Shown here: piece by piece, positions 33,899 to 41,344 of the stretch | Layout of the letters: each line of letters starts with the position of its first letter | Numbering within the stretch: position 1 is the first letter of the stretch | Origin: Nitrosomonadales bacterium | GTDB lineage: Bacteria; Pseudomonadota; Gammaproteobacteria; Burkholderiales; Gallionellaceae | Direction of reading: 5' to 3' | Length of the DNA: 64,000 nt | Assembly: GCA_016218415.1 (NCBI GenBank) | Contig: JACRED010000024.1 | Coordinates: 99,352 to 163,351 of the forward strand | Position numbers and translations under genes: made by a program | Notes under the pieces: model-generated | Seen by the model: only the letters and a program-made list of their open reading frames with translations | What the model was told of the DNA's origin: nothing | The model's database searches: none

Positions 33899-34056
33899 GG
33901 TTGCACCTCCGACACGTTACTGATGAAACAACTAGCCATTCGACTAGGCGAGCAAACAACACTCACCAAGTCTCTGGTTATGGCGTAACCAGCCGATTGC
34001 GGGAGGAGGTGCAATGCAGCCATTCCCGCACCCATCGCTATCGCGCACCGTGTCAT
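33895..34056 (-). pseudogene. 53-codon ORF in the place of the missing RND adaptor (CzcB) gene
   Basis: Between czcC and czcA, where czcB normally lies, only 162 bases remain, forming one open frame: MTRCAIAMGAGMAALHLLPQ at the start and NVSEVQP at the end. The ATG overlaps the czcC stop (ATGA, 34053-34056) and the TGA overlaps the czcA start (ATGA, 33895-33898). Both junctions carry the same ribosome-binding block GGAGGTGCARCCATGA. The first 25 residues resemble a signal peptide ending SAGYA, which would suit an exported adaptor; the remainder matches no adaptor domain I know. The simplest reading is an internal deletion of czcB that kept both coupling junctions, but a genuine small periplasmic protein is possible. 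Confidence 0.55.
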
Positions 34057-35363
34057 GGCTGCACCTCCATTGAAGGATTGAGTACAGATATCCCGGACGC
34101 CAGGCGCAGGTCGGCAGCAGCGAGCGCGCTTTCCATTTGCATTTCCAGATAGCGGGTGCGGGCATCGAAATACGTGTTGTTGGCATCTATCAACGCAAGA
34201 ATATTGAGTTCGCCGACTGCAAATCCGCTACGCGTGAGCGTGAACATCTCGCGCACGGGTTCAAGCAGATTGGTGCGCAGCCGCTCAGTCTGCTCGACAA
34301 GCCGAAGCAATTGCGTATAAGCCTGCTCCAGGCGGCTGCGGGCATCGCGCTTTAGCACATCAAGCTGTGCCTGCGTGCGCTCCGCATCTGCCATGGCCTT
34401 GACGACCGTGCCGTTGCTGCTGCTCCTGAAAGGAATTTGCACGCTTACGCCCACACCGGTCACGTCGCGCAGTTCGCCCGATATATAGCTACGCTCACGA
34501 AAAATATTTAATACGGGGTCGGCGTAGCGCTGTGATTCTGCAAGTGCAACCCCGGCCTGCGCAGCTTCTATCTCCTTGCGAGCCGCTGCGAGCACCGGAT
34601 GGTCATCTAGCGCCCGCATCAGCACATCCATGCTTTCGGGCGTCTCGGGTAGAGTTGGCATCACTGTTTCGGGTCGCGCACCGTCCGGCACGGCAAGCAG
34701 CGCCCGGAAAGCAATGAGCGCTTTCTGCTGCTCCTGCTCGGCCACGGCTACAGCCTGATTGGCCTCCTCGTTCAGTATGGACAGACGCTGCCGTTCGAGT
34801 GGCGTGAGATAACGTACCAGCCGATCCCCACCGGACTTGCGAGAAGCATTTGGCGATTCAATCACGAGCTGCAATCGTTCTTCGGCAAGCTTGCGTTTGG
34901 CTGCGGCCAGTTGCAATGCATGAAAAACCCGCGCGACCTCATGTTCGAGCAGAAGGAGCTGATAACGGAGATTTTCGCGCGCCCCACCGACATTAGCCTC
35001 GGCAACATCACGCTGACGCGCGATGCGCCACAGCGGCAAAGGTTGGCTTAGCGCGATACTGGTCAAATTGACACCGCCGCGACCGCTCTCCTGCCCGAGG
35101 CGGTCATCTGCGTTCAGATCCATGCTCGGATTCGGCCAAACTTCTGCCTGGGCCAATTCTCCCGCACGCCCCGCGATTTCGGCCTCGGCGGCACGCAATT
35201 CTGGAGCGATCTCTAGCGCGCGCCGTATACTGCCTGCGAGCGTCCATACAGCAGGAAACTGTGCCTGAGCTTGCCTTGTACCAGGCGCAATGTCATCACC
35301 CGCCCACGCAAATTGGGTGATAGACAGGACGACAAGCACGAAAATATGTGGTGCCTTATTCAT
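34053..35363 (-). CDS. czcC: TolC-family outer-membrane efflux channel (CzcC-like)
   Basis: 436-residue outer-membrane factor of the efflux system. A signal peptide (MNKAPHIFVLVVLSITQFAWA) is followed by the two-repeat TolC layout: SIRRALEIAPELRAAEAEIAGRAGELAQAEVWPNPSM in the first half and DDHPVLAAARKEIEAAQAGVALAESQRYADP in the second, both coiled-coil rich. The ATG at 35363 has GGAG upstream. It follows the CzcI-like gene and leads into the short ORF that replaces czcB. Without an adaptor from elsewhere, coupling to the RND pump would be incomplete. Confidence 0.9.
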   Translation of the reverse strand: MNKAPHIFVLVVLSITQFAWAGDDIAPGTRQAQAQFPAVWTLAGSIRRALEIAPELRAAEAEIAGRAGELAQAEVWPNPSMDLNADDRLGQESGRGGVNLTSIALSQPLPLWRIARQRDVAEANVGGARENLRYQLLLLEHEVARVFHALQLAAAKRKLAEERLQLVIESPNASRKSGGDRLVRYLTPLERQRLSILNEEANQAVAVAEQEQQKALIAFRALLAVPDGARPETVMPTLPETPESMDVLMRALDDHPVLAAARKEIEAAQAGVALAESQRYADPVLNIFRERSYISGELRDVTGVGVSVQIPFRSSSNGTVVKAMADAERTQAQLDVLKRDARSRLEQAYTQLLRLVEQTERLRTNLLEPVREMFTLTRSGFAVGELNILALIDANNTYFDARTRYLEMQMESALAAADLRLASGISVLNPSMEVQP

Positions 35364-35555
35364 GGTGAACTCCAGAGGGTAAAAATTTATTGCCAATTTA
35401 AATTCCAACGAAAACGAAGTTTCAACGCAAGCTAATGTCCGCGTAAGCGGGCGTTATGCCGAAACTATAAAATTGAATTTTGGCGGGGCGCGGTCTGACC
35501 CTTATGCAGAATCAGGCACGGGTGCTACAGAGAAATAAAGGAACGTCCCGCCGGG

Positions 35556-35930
35556 TTAGGCAAGCGCTGCCCTGGGCGGGCGGTCAAGGAGAGCTTGCGG
35601 TGCCGAGACGAAGATACTGGCTGTATCCGCAACTGGGGGGCTGCATCCCGTCAGTAGCATCACACCAACGGAAGCCGTCGGAAGTGAAGAAAAGGCCGGA
35701 TGCACATGGGCATGGTGGTGGTCGCCGACGGCAGGCACGTTACCCGCCACATCGGCATCGACAGCTGGCTCATCGTGAACATGGCCGTCACCGTGCTCGT
35801 GGCTGTGATGCCCAAAATGCGCAGCTTGGCTCGAAGTGTGTTCCAGCGCATCGCACACACCCACCGACGCCGCGTAGGCAGCGTTCAGCGAGAGCATGAT
35901 GGCAAGAATAAAAGAGAGGCAAGTGCGCAT
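35556..35930 (-). CDS. CzcI-like His-rich periplasmic protein
   Basis: 124 residues with a signal peptide (MRTCLSFILAIMLSLNAAYA) and a short mature protein rich in His: AAHFGHHSHEHGDGHVHDEP and GDHHHAHVHP. Proteins of this kind (CzcI) precede czcCBA in metal-resistance operons and are thought to affect regulation or bind metal in the periplasm. The C-terminal half is low in complexity and ends DRPPRAALA. First gene of the efflux operon; a good promoter-like sequence ends only about ten bases before the ATG, so the transcript may be almost leaderless or the true start may be slightly downstream. Confidence 0.72.
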   Translation of the reverse strand: MRTCLSFILAIMLSLNAAYAASVGVCDALEHTSSQAAHFGHHSHEHGDGHVHDEPAVDADVAGNVPAVGDHHHAHVHPAFSSLPTASVGVMLLTGCSPPVADTASIFVSAPQALLDRPPRAALA

Positions 35931-35939
35931 ATGCGGCAA

Positions 35940-35968
35940 AGTATATGAGAAATGGATAATTAAGCCAA
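35940..35968 (-). promoter_or_regulatory. Candidate promoter of the metal efflux operon
   Basis: On the minus strand TTGGCT (35968-35963), 17 bases, TATACT (35945-35940). The -10 matches 5 of 6 consensus bases, the -35 matches 4 of 6. Predicted transcription would start near 35933, three bases from the ATG, which is unusually close. Confidence 0.4.
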
Positions 35969-36031
35969 TGCCAACACTTTCATGTGTGTCGCGAGATGCA
36001 AGAAGAGAGTGTGGGGCGGCGCTTTTCATGT

Positions 36032-36274
36032 TTACGGCTCAAGGTCGCGCTTTTTTTGTTCGTATTCTTCCCTATCTATTTCGCCGCGCGCATAACGCTC
36101 CTGCGCGATCTCCAGCGGCGATTTGTTGTGCGGGTTGTGGCTTGGCGACGATTGCGTCATCAGCCATTGGATCAGCGCAGCGATCCCCAGAATGACCAGC
36201 CCCCAGAGCAGCAACATGAATATGAAACCAAAACCCATTCCCCATCCCCAGAATCCGTTCCAATCGCTCATCAT
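36032..36274 (-). CDS. SHOCT-domain small membrane protein
   Basis: 80 residues: a Trp/Gly-rich N-terminus (MMSDWNGFWGWGMGFGF), one or two membrane helices (FIFMLLLWGLVILGIAALIQWLM) and a C-terminal SHOCT motif (SPLEIAQERYARGEIDREEYEQKKRDL). Such proteins are common beside metal and stress genes; the SHOCT motif is thought to aid oligomerisation. The ATG at 36274 has GAGGAG upstream. It lies between the efflux operon and the sulfur cluster on the same strand. Confidence 0.85.
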   Translation of the reverse strand: MMSDWNGFWGWGMGFGFIFMLLLWGLVILGIAALIQWLMTQSSPSHNPHNKSPLEIAQERYARGEIDREEYEQKKRDLEP

Positions 36275-36361
36275 GTCGTGCTCCTCTGCGTTTGATGGTT
36301 GAGCCAAAATTCGCAACGTGTCCAGAGATAAATATTGGGTTGCGCTGAAGCTGTGTTAAGT

Positions 36362-37489
36362 TTACCGGTATTTGCGCAGATACCAGGATTCGAAGAACGA
36401 CTTGGCGTTATGCATCAGGCCGAGCGGCGGCAAGGACATCTCGCTGTCTGGCGTGCGCCGCACCAGCATACCTGCATCAAGACTGTCGACAACGCAGAGC
36501 AGTTCCACCTTGAAAGTCTGCTGCGGAATCTTGCCAGCCAGCTCTGCCAGCAAATTTGCCGCAGCCGTTTCGCCTTGCAGATCGGCCATGTGCGCCTGCT
36601 TGGGCATCCAGTCCGGCCCCGCGAAGCTGCCGGAATCGCCGACGACATAGGTCGCCGGAAATCCCTCGATACGGCACTGCGCGTCGGCTTTGATTAGGCC
36701 GCCCGGCGAGCGCGGCAAACTGGTCTGGTCGAACCAGGCATTGCCGGTCAGACCGGGCATGAAGATGATGAGGTCGGCGGCAAATTCGCCGCCTTCGGTC
36801 TTCACCTTGTCCGCTTCGAAGCCGACCAGTTTGTGGCCGAGTTGCTTGCTGATGTCGCGCTTGTCCATCTCGGACATCAGGCGTTGTACCGCACGCTCGC
36901 CGAGACGGTTGCCGGGATTGGGCATGGGGTTGAAGAAGGTGAGGCCGACCTTGTCGCGCCGTCCTTCGCGGCGCAACTGGGTATCCAGACCGAACAGGAA
37001 TTCGAACATCGGGCCGCCGCGCATGGCGGTCGGCTCGTTCGGATTGCCGGCGAATCCCAGCGCGATGACGCCTTGCTTGAGCGCTGCCACGCGCTCGCGG
37101 ATTTGTTCTGCGGCAGCGATGCCTTCGCACGGCAGGATGGCGTGTTCGATGCCGGGCAGTTTCTTGATAAAGCGTCCGCCACAGGCGATGATCAGCCCTT
37201 CGTTCGCCACCTTGCCGTTGCTGGTCAACACGCTGCGTCCGCCGTTCTCCAACCCGGTCGCTTCGCCCGCGAAGAAGCGGATACGGTTGTCGCTCAGGAA
37301 ACGCCCAAGCGGGATACGCAAGTCCTCCGCCTTGCGCATGCCGGAAGGTATCCAGATCAAACTCGGCAGGAATATCAGCTCCGCCTTGGGTGCGATGAGT
37401 GTGATCTCAACTTCAGCATTGAGCTGGCGTACCTTGCGCGCCGCAGAAAGCGCGGCAAAACCGGCGCCGATGATGGATATCTGTTTCAT
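36362..37489 (-). CDS. Sulfide:quinone oxidoreductase-like FAD protein
   Basis: 375-residue two-dinucleotide-fold flavoprotein. The FAD-binding start is MKQISIIGAGFAALSAARKV; the second FAD motif is FPATYVVGDSGSFAGPDWMPKQAHMADLQG, typical of the SQR/FCSD branch. Cys residues occur in ACGGRF, LPCEGIAA and LLCVVDS, but I cannot assign the pair that forms the SQR trisulfide, so sulfide oxidation is likely rather than certain. The start overlaps the MFS gene stop by 4 bases. The neighbours (persulfide dioxygenase-like, DsrE, rhodanese regulator) support a role in oxidising reduced sulfur. Confidence 0.8.
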   Translation of the reverse strand: MKQISIIGAGFAALSAARKVRQLNAEVEITLIAPKAELIFLPSLIWIPSGMRKAEDLRIPLGRFLSDNRIRFFAGEATGLENGGRSVLTSNGKVANEGLIIACGGRFIKKLPGIEHAILPCEGIAAAEQIRERVAALKQGVIALGFAGNPNEPTAMRGGPMFEFLFGLDTQLRREGRRDKVGLTFFNPMPNPGNRLGERAVQRLMSEMDKRDISKQLGHKLVGFEADKVKTEGGEFAADLIIFMPGLTGNAWFDQTSLPRSPGGLIKADAQCRIEGFPATYVVGDSGSFAGPDWMPKQAHMADLQGETAAANLLAELAGKIPQQTFKVELLCVVDSLDAGMLVRRTPDSEMSLPPLGLMHNAKSFFESWYLRKYR

Positions 37490-38811
37490 GCTCGTTCCCC
37501 TGATTTAGCCGGATTGATACGCGGATGCGTCTCCGCGCCGAACAGCCAGAGTATTCCTCCCGACAGGAACATCGAGATCGACACAAACCAGAAGGCCGCT
37601 TCGACCGAGCCGCTGAAATGCGCGGCGATGCCCAGCCCCAGCGCGCCGATGCCGTATCCGAGGTCGCGCCAGAAGCGGTAGATGCCGATGGCCGAACCGC
37701 GCCAATCAGGGTGCGAGATGTCGGCTACCGCTGCCGAAAGATTCGGGTACAGCAGCGCCATGCCGAAGCCGGAGACGGCGGCGGACAGCGACCACCACGC
37801 CATGCCTTCACCGAGCAGCATCAGCGCCACTCCAGCGCCGCATATCCACATACCAAGCACATTTGGAATGTGGCGACCGACGTGATCGGAGAGTTTGCCG
37901 GTGAAAAACTGCGAGCCACCCCACACGAAACCGTAGACGCCGACGACCCAGCCGACCTCGGGCAGGCTCAGGCCGCGCTGGTAGAGGAACACCGGGTAGA
38001 ACACCCACACCAGTGCATCGACGAATTTTTCCACCAGTCCGGCTTGACTGATGGCGGCAAGACGTTTGTCGCGCCACGATACAAGCGTGAACACTTCCCA
38101 CGTGGTGGGCTGCGCGGCGATGTTGGTCGGGAAGCGCGCCAGCGGTCCTGTGCTGATGCCCGCTTTATGTTTTGCCGCTTCGCTTTTCGCCCACGGCAAT
38201 GTGTCCTTGACCCACAGCAGGGTGAGCAGCATCGCCAGCAGGATCGTGGTCATGCCGAACAGCAATAACCCGCTGCGCGGCCCCAGCATGGTCGCCAGAT
38301 ACGCGGTGACGATGCCCGCCAGCGCCAGCCCGACATAGCCGGAAAATTCGTTCAGGCCTATGGTGAGGCCGCGCTGGTCGGCGCGGGTGATGTCCAGCTT
38401 GGCAGTCTGCGTCATCGACCAGGTCAGCCCCTGGTTGATGCCGAGCAGCACGGTCGCGGCGACGATCCAGCTCCATGACGGCGCAAAATATACCAGCAGC
38501 GGGATGGGCAGCGCCGCAGCCCAGCCCAGCAGCAACACCTGCTTGCGCCCGATGCGCTCCGACAATCGCCCGGCCACAAAATTGAGCGTGCCCTTGACCA
38601 GGCCGAAAGCCACCACGAACGCGGTGAGCAACATGAACGAATTCTTCGGCACGCCGAATTCGGATTCGGACAGTGCGGGCACCACCGTGCGCATCATGCC
38701 GATGGTGAAACCCACCAGCATGACTTGCAGCAATTGGTGCAGGAACTGGTCGAGGTTGGCGCGGATGCCGTGCGTAAGAATGCCGTGAGTCAGGTTGTGG
38801 TGAGCCATCAT
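37486..38811 (-). CDS. MFS transporter of the reactive-sulfur operon
   Basis: 441-residue major facilitator with about twelve helices; the family loop motif is seen as GRLSERIGRKQVLLLG between helices 2 and 3. The N-terminus is His-rich (MMAHHNLTHGILTHGI). Co-translated with the persulfide dioxygenase-like gene before it (one-base overlap) and the SQR-like gene after it (4-base overlap), so it probably moves a sulfur compound or by-product, although sequence alone does not show the substrate. The second ATG (38808) is an equally possible start. Confidence 0.85.
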   Translation of the reverse strand: MMAHHNLTHGILTHGIRANLDQFLHQLLQVMLVGFTIGMMRTVVPALSESEFGVPKNSFMLLTAFVVAFGLVKGTLNFVAGRLSERIGRKQVLLLGWAAALPIPLLVYFAPSWSWIVAATVLLGINQGLTWSMTQTAKLDITRADQRGLTIGLNEFSGYVGLALAGIVTAYLATMLGPRSGLLLFGMTTILLAMLLTLLWVKDTLPWAKSEAAKHKAGISTGPLARFPTNIAAQPTTWEVFTLVSWRDKRLAAISQAGLVEKFVDALVWVFYPVFLYQRGLSLPEVGWVVGVYGFVWGGSQFFTGKLSDHVGRHIPNVLGMWICGAGVALMLLGEGMAWWSLSAAVSGFGMALLYPNLSAAVADISHPDWRGSAIGIYRFWRDLGYGIGALGLGIAAHFSGSVEAAFWFVSISMFLSGGILWLFGAETHPRINPAKSGERA

Positions 38812-39542
38812 CAGCCTGCTATGTTTGCCGCAACCATCTTGTCCATTTCAGCAGGGCGCGGCGGGATTTCCTGAACCAGTTTTTCGATGAAGGCTTCCTT
38901 GCTCATGGACAATCCCTGGTTCCAGCGTTTTTCGAAACCGATGGTCGAGCTCGGCTTGCCGGACAAACCCGCGCCGCAGACACTGCCCGCCTGATGACCG
39001 GGGAAGATTTCGACTTCGTTGGACAGGTGCAGCAACTTGGTGTGCAGGCTATCGTAGAGTTGTGCGGCCATCTCGCGTTCGCGCCCTAGCAGATCGGGGC
39101 GACCAATGGAGCCGACGAACAGCGTGTCGCCGGTAATGACGAACCAGGGCAACTCCCCGCGACGCATGTCGGTCACCAGCAGGCAGATACTGTCCGGCGT
39201 GTGGCCGGGCGTATGCAGTACCTCGACCTCGACGTTGCCGAGGTTGAGCGACTGGCCGTCGCTCAAGGGTTCAAACTCGAATTTGACACGGCCTTCATTC
39301 GATTCGTGCAGGCAATACGGCGCGCCGACCATCTGCGCGAGCTTTCTGCCGCCGGAATAGTGATCGGCATGAACGTGGGTGTCGATCACGTAATTGATCG
39401 TGACGTTCGCTTTCTTCGCCTCCTCGATGAACCACTCCTCGTCACCTGCCACCACGTCCACCGCCATGGATTTGCCCTTGGTGCCGCAGCCGAAAAAATA
39501 GGAAAGTGAGGACTCTTTTGTTGCCAGTTGTTTGAAAAACAT
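38811..39542 (-). CDS. Persulfide dioxygenase-like MBL-fold hydrolase (ETHE1/Blh type)
   Basis: 243-residue metallo-beta-lactamase-fold protein with the ETHE1-type motifs THVHADHYSG (His56, His58, Asp60, His61), HTPGHTPDS, GDTLFVGSIGRPDL and PGHQAGSVCG. ETHE1 and Blh enzymes oxidise glutathione persulfide to sulfite with mononuclear iron. The segment after FFGCGTKGKS differs somewhat from classical ETHE1 and holds Cys19, so the exact persulfide substrate is open. It follows the DsrE-like gene by 30 bases and couples to the MFS gene. Confidence 0.85.
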   Translation of the reverse strand: MFFKQLATKESSLSYFFGCGTKGKSMAVDVVAGDEEWFIEEAKKANVTINYVIDTHVHADHYSGGRKLAQMVGAPYCLHESNEGRVKFEFEPLSDGQSLNLGNVEVEVLHTPGHTPDSICLLVTDMRRGELPWFVITGDTLFVGSIGRPDLLGREREMAAQLYDSLHTKLLHLSNEVEIFPGHQAGSVCGAGLSGKPSSTIGFEKRWNQGLSMSKEAFIEKLVQEIPPRPAEMDKMVAANIAG

Positions 39543-39572
39543 TGTGCGCTCCCAAAAATTAAAGTCAGGAAG

Positions 39573-39923
39573 TTAAAACACCAGAACCTTGTCCGCCCAT
39601 GCAGTCCACTCGGCCAGCTCCGCCAGCGTGCTGCGGTGCGTCCCGTCGGCGATTTCGCCATCGCCCATGCCGCGCGCCTCCATGCAAGTCCCGCAGATGC
39701 CGATCTCGCCGCCGTGCCGGGTCACGTTGCCGAGCATCACTTCGACGTTGTAAAAACCCTGCGGTACTTTCTGGTTGCGGTGCGCCGCCGAGGCGCCATC
39801 GCCTATCAGGAAGACGCGCACTGCGTTTCCTTCCTGTTTGGCAAGCGCGCCAGCGACGCGCAAGCCGTTATAGGTGCGTTCGCTGCCGTACGGGGCATCG
39901 TTGAGGATGAACAGGGTTTTCAT
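39573..39923 (-). CDS. DsrE/DsrF-like sulfur-relay protein
   Basis: 116 residues of the DsrE fold: MKTLFILNDAPYGSERTYNGLRVAGALAKQE, then the conserved GICGTCMEARGM with two Cys, one of which should carry sulfane sulfur. Relatives pass persulfide sulfur between enzymes. The ATG at 39923 has AAGGAG upstream. First gene of the minus-strand sulfur operon; its promoter, with an overlapping palindrome, is at 39969-39997, just before the divergent ArsR-rhodanese regulator. Confidence 0.88.
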   Translation of the reverse strand: MKTLFILNDAPYGSERTYNGLRVAGALAKQEGNAVRVFLIGDGASAAHRNQKVPQGFYNVEVMLGNVTRHGGEIGICGTCMEARGMGDGEIADGTHRSTLAELAEWTAWADKVLVF

Positions 39924-39968
39924 GATGGTCTCCTTGTGTTGATTACGTTCTAGCATCCATTGGAATGA

Positions 39969-39997
39969 ATTAGGCGCCTATTGTTTGTTTATGTCAA
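39969..39997 (-). promoter_or_regulatory. Promoter of the sulfur operon with overlapping palindrome
   Basis: On the minus strand a perfect -35 TTGACA (39997-39992), a 17-base spacer and CCTAAT (39974-39969; 4 of 6). The 10-bp perfect palindrome TAGGCGCCTA (39971-39980) overlaps the -10, a good place for a repressor. The divergently encoded ArsR-rhodanese protein is the obvious candidate to bind it. The site assignment is inference. Confidence 0.6.
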
Positions 39998-40048
39998 TAT
40001 CGTTTAGAGTTGCACCGGATTATTCCACTCTATCAATGGAGCAATAAC

Positions 40049-40699
40049 ATGAAAGGCGCACGCAAGATCAAAGACCTGCTCTACGAACAGGTGGCGCGGA
40101 TCGGCAAGGTTTTATCCAGCCCAAAACGGCTGGAACTGATCGAGCTGCTTTGCCAGGGTGAAAAAACGGTGGAGACCCTGGCGCGCGAAGCTTCCATCAG
40201 CGTGAAGCTGACCAGCGCACATTTGCGCGAGCTGCGCTTGGCAAGCCTGGTCGAAACCGAACGGCAGGGCAAGAACATCCGCTACCGTCTCGCGGACAAA
40301 TCGGTGGCTGACCTGTGGGTGCAGATACATACACTGGCCGAGGAACGCCTGATCGAATTGCAACTGGCATTGCGGAAAATCGCCACCCAACCGGACGACC
40401 TGGTAGGCAATGATCGCGAAAGCCTGATGAAAGCCGCGCGCAAGGGCGAGGTGGTCGTGCTCGACGTCAGGCCAACGGAAGAATATCTGGCGGCACACCT
40501 GCCGTTCGCAAGGTCTATCCCTCTGGAAGAGTTGCGCCAGCGATTGGCGGAGCTGCCCAAAGATCGCGCAATCGTTGCCTACTGTCGCGGCCCCTATTGC
40601 CTGATGGCAGTCAATGCCGTCGCGTTGCTCAAACAGGAAGGCTATTCGGCTCTCCATCTGCGCGACGGTGTCGCCGAGTGGGCGGCCGCAAGCGAATGA
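40049..40699 (+). CDS. ArsR-family regulator fused to a rhodanese domain
   Basis: 216 residues. N-terminal winged helix of the ArsR type (about 15-90: VARIGKVLSSPKRLELIELLCQGEKTVETLAREASISVKLTSAHLRELRLASLVETERQGKNIRYRL) and a C-terminal rhodanese domain (about 125-215) with LDVRPTEEYLAAHLPFARSIPL and the active-site loop YCRGPYC. No classical CxC metal site is present in the HTH part, in line with sulfur rather than metal sensing. BigR/SqrR-type ArsR proteins repress persulfide dioxygenase genes, and this gene is divergent from such an operon. The ATG at 40049 has GGAG upstream. Confidence 0.88.
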   Translation: MKGARKIKDLLYEQVARIGKVLSSPKRLELIELLCQGEKTVETLAREASISVKLTSAHLRELRLASLVETERQGKNIRYRLADKSVADLWVQIHTLAEERLIELQLALRKIATQPDDLVGNDRESLMKAARKGEVVVLDVRPTEEYLAAHLPFARSIPLEELRQRLAELPKDRAIVAYCRGPYCLMAVNAVALLKQEGYSALHLRDGVAEWAAASE

Positions 40700-40817
40700 C
40701 CGCCACAAAATAGCAACCATCGGTTGCGCCGATCGCCATACGCATATGGCCGGGATGCAATAAGGACAAGTGCGCCACGATGCTATAATCCGCGCCATCC
40801 AACCGACCACACTCATC

Positions 40818-41267
40818 ATGCTCATCACCCGCCGCTTGGAATTCGATGCCGGACACCGCATTCCCAACCACAACAGCCAGTGCAAACACCTGCACGGGCA
40901 TCGCTACGCGATCGAAATCACGCTGTCCGGAGACATCATCACGGCGGAAGGCCGCTCTGAACAGGGCATGGTGATGGACTTTTCCGATGTGAAGCGCATC
41001 GCCAAGGAAAAGCTGGTGGACGCATGGGATCACGCCTTTCTCGCGTATCGCGGCGACAGGACAGTATGCGACTTTCTCGCGACGCTGCCGGATCACAAGA
41101 CCGTCATCCTCGATGTCGTTCCTACCGCTGAAAATCTTGCACAAGCCGCTTTCGGCATACTCGATCCCGCGTATCAGGACATCTACGGGAACCATTTGAG
41201 GCTCGAACAAGTACGCCTGTACGAGACGCCCAACAACTGGGCGGATTGCGTACGCAACAAACGCTAG
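40818..41267 (+). CDS. queD: 6-carboxytetrahydropterin synthase QueD
   Basis: Second step of queuosine precursor synthesis, from dihydroneopterin triphosphate. 149 residues with the zinc-binding histidines FDAGHRIPNHNSQCKHLHGHRY (the first His plus the HLHGH pair) and catalytic Cys in the same loop, then VMDFSDVKRI and the PTAENLAQ and VRLYETPNNWAD segments. The ATG at 40818 is set by the family N-terminus (MLITRRLEFDAGH). No other que gene is in the window. Confidence 0.92.
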   Translation: MLITRRLEFDAGHRIPNHNSQCKHLHGHRYAIEITLSGDIITAEGRSEQGMVMDFSDVKRIAKEKLVDAWDHAFLAYRGDRTVCDFLATLPDHKTVILDVVPTAENLAQAAFGILDPAYQDIYGNHLRLEQVRLYETPNNWADCVRNKR

Positions 41268-41344
41268 CAGCGGCACTTTCCCTTCCGCAATAATTTCGCG
41301 GCCACTGCCAGTCCGATAGCCCCTTAAAAAGCCAGGCACAGATA

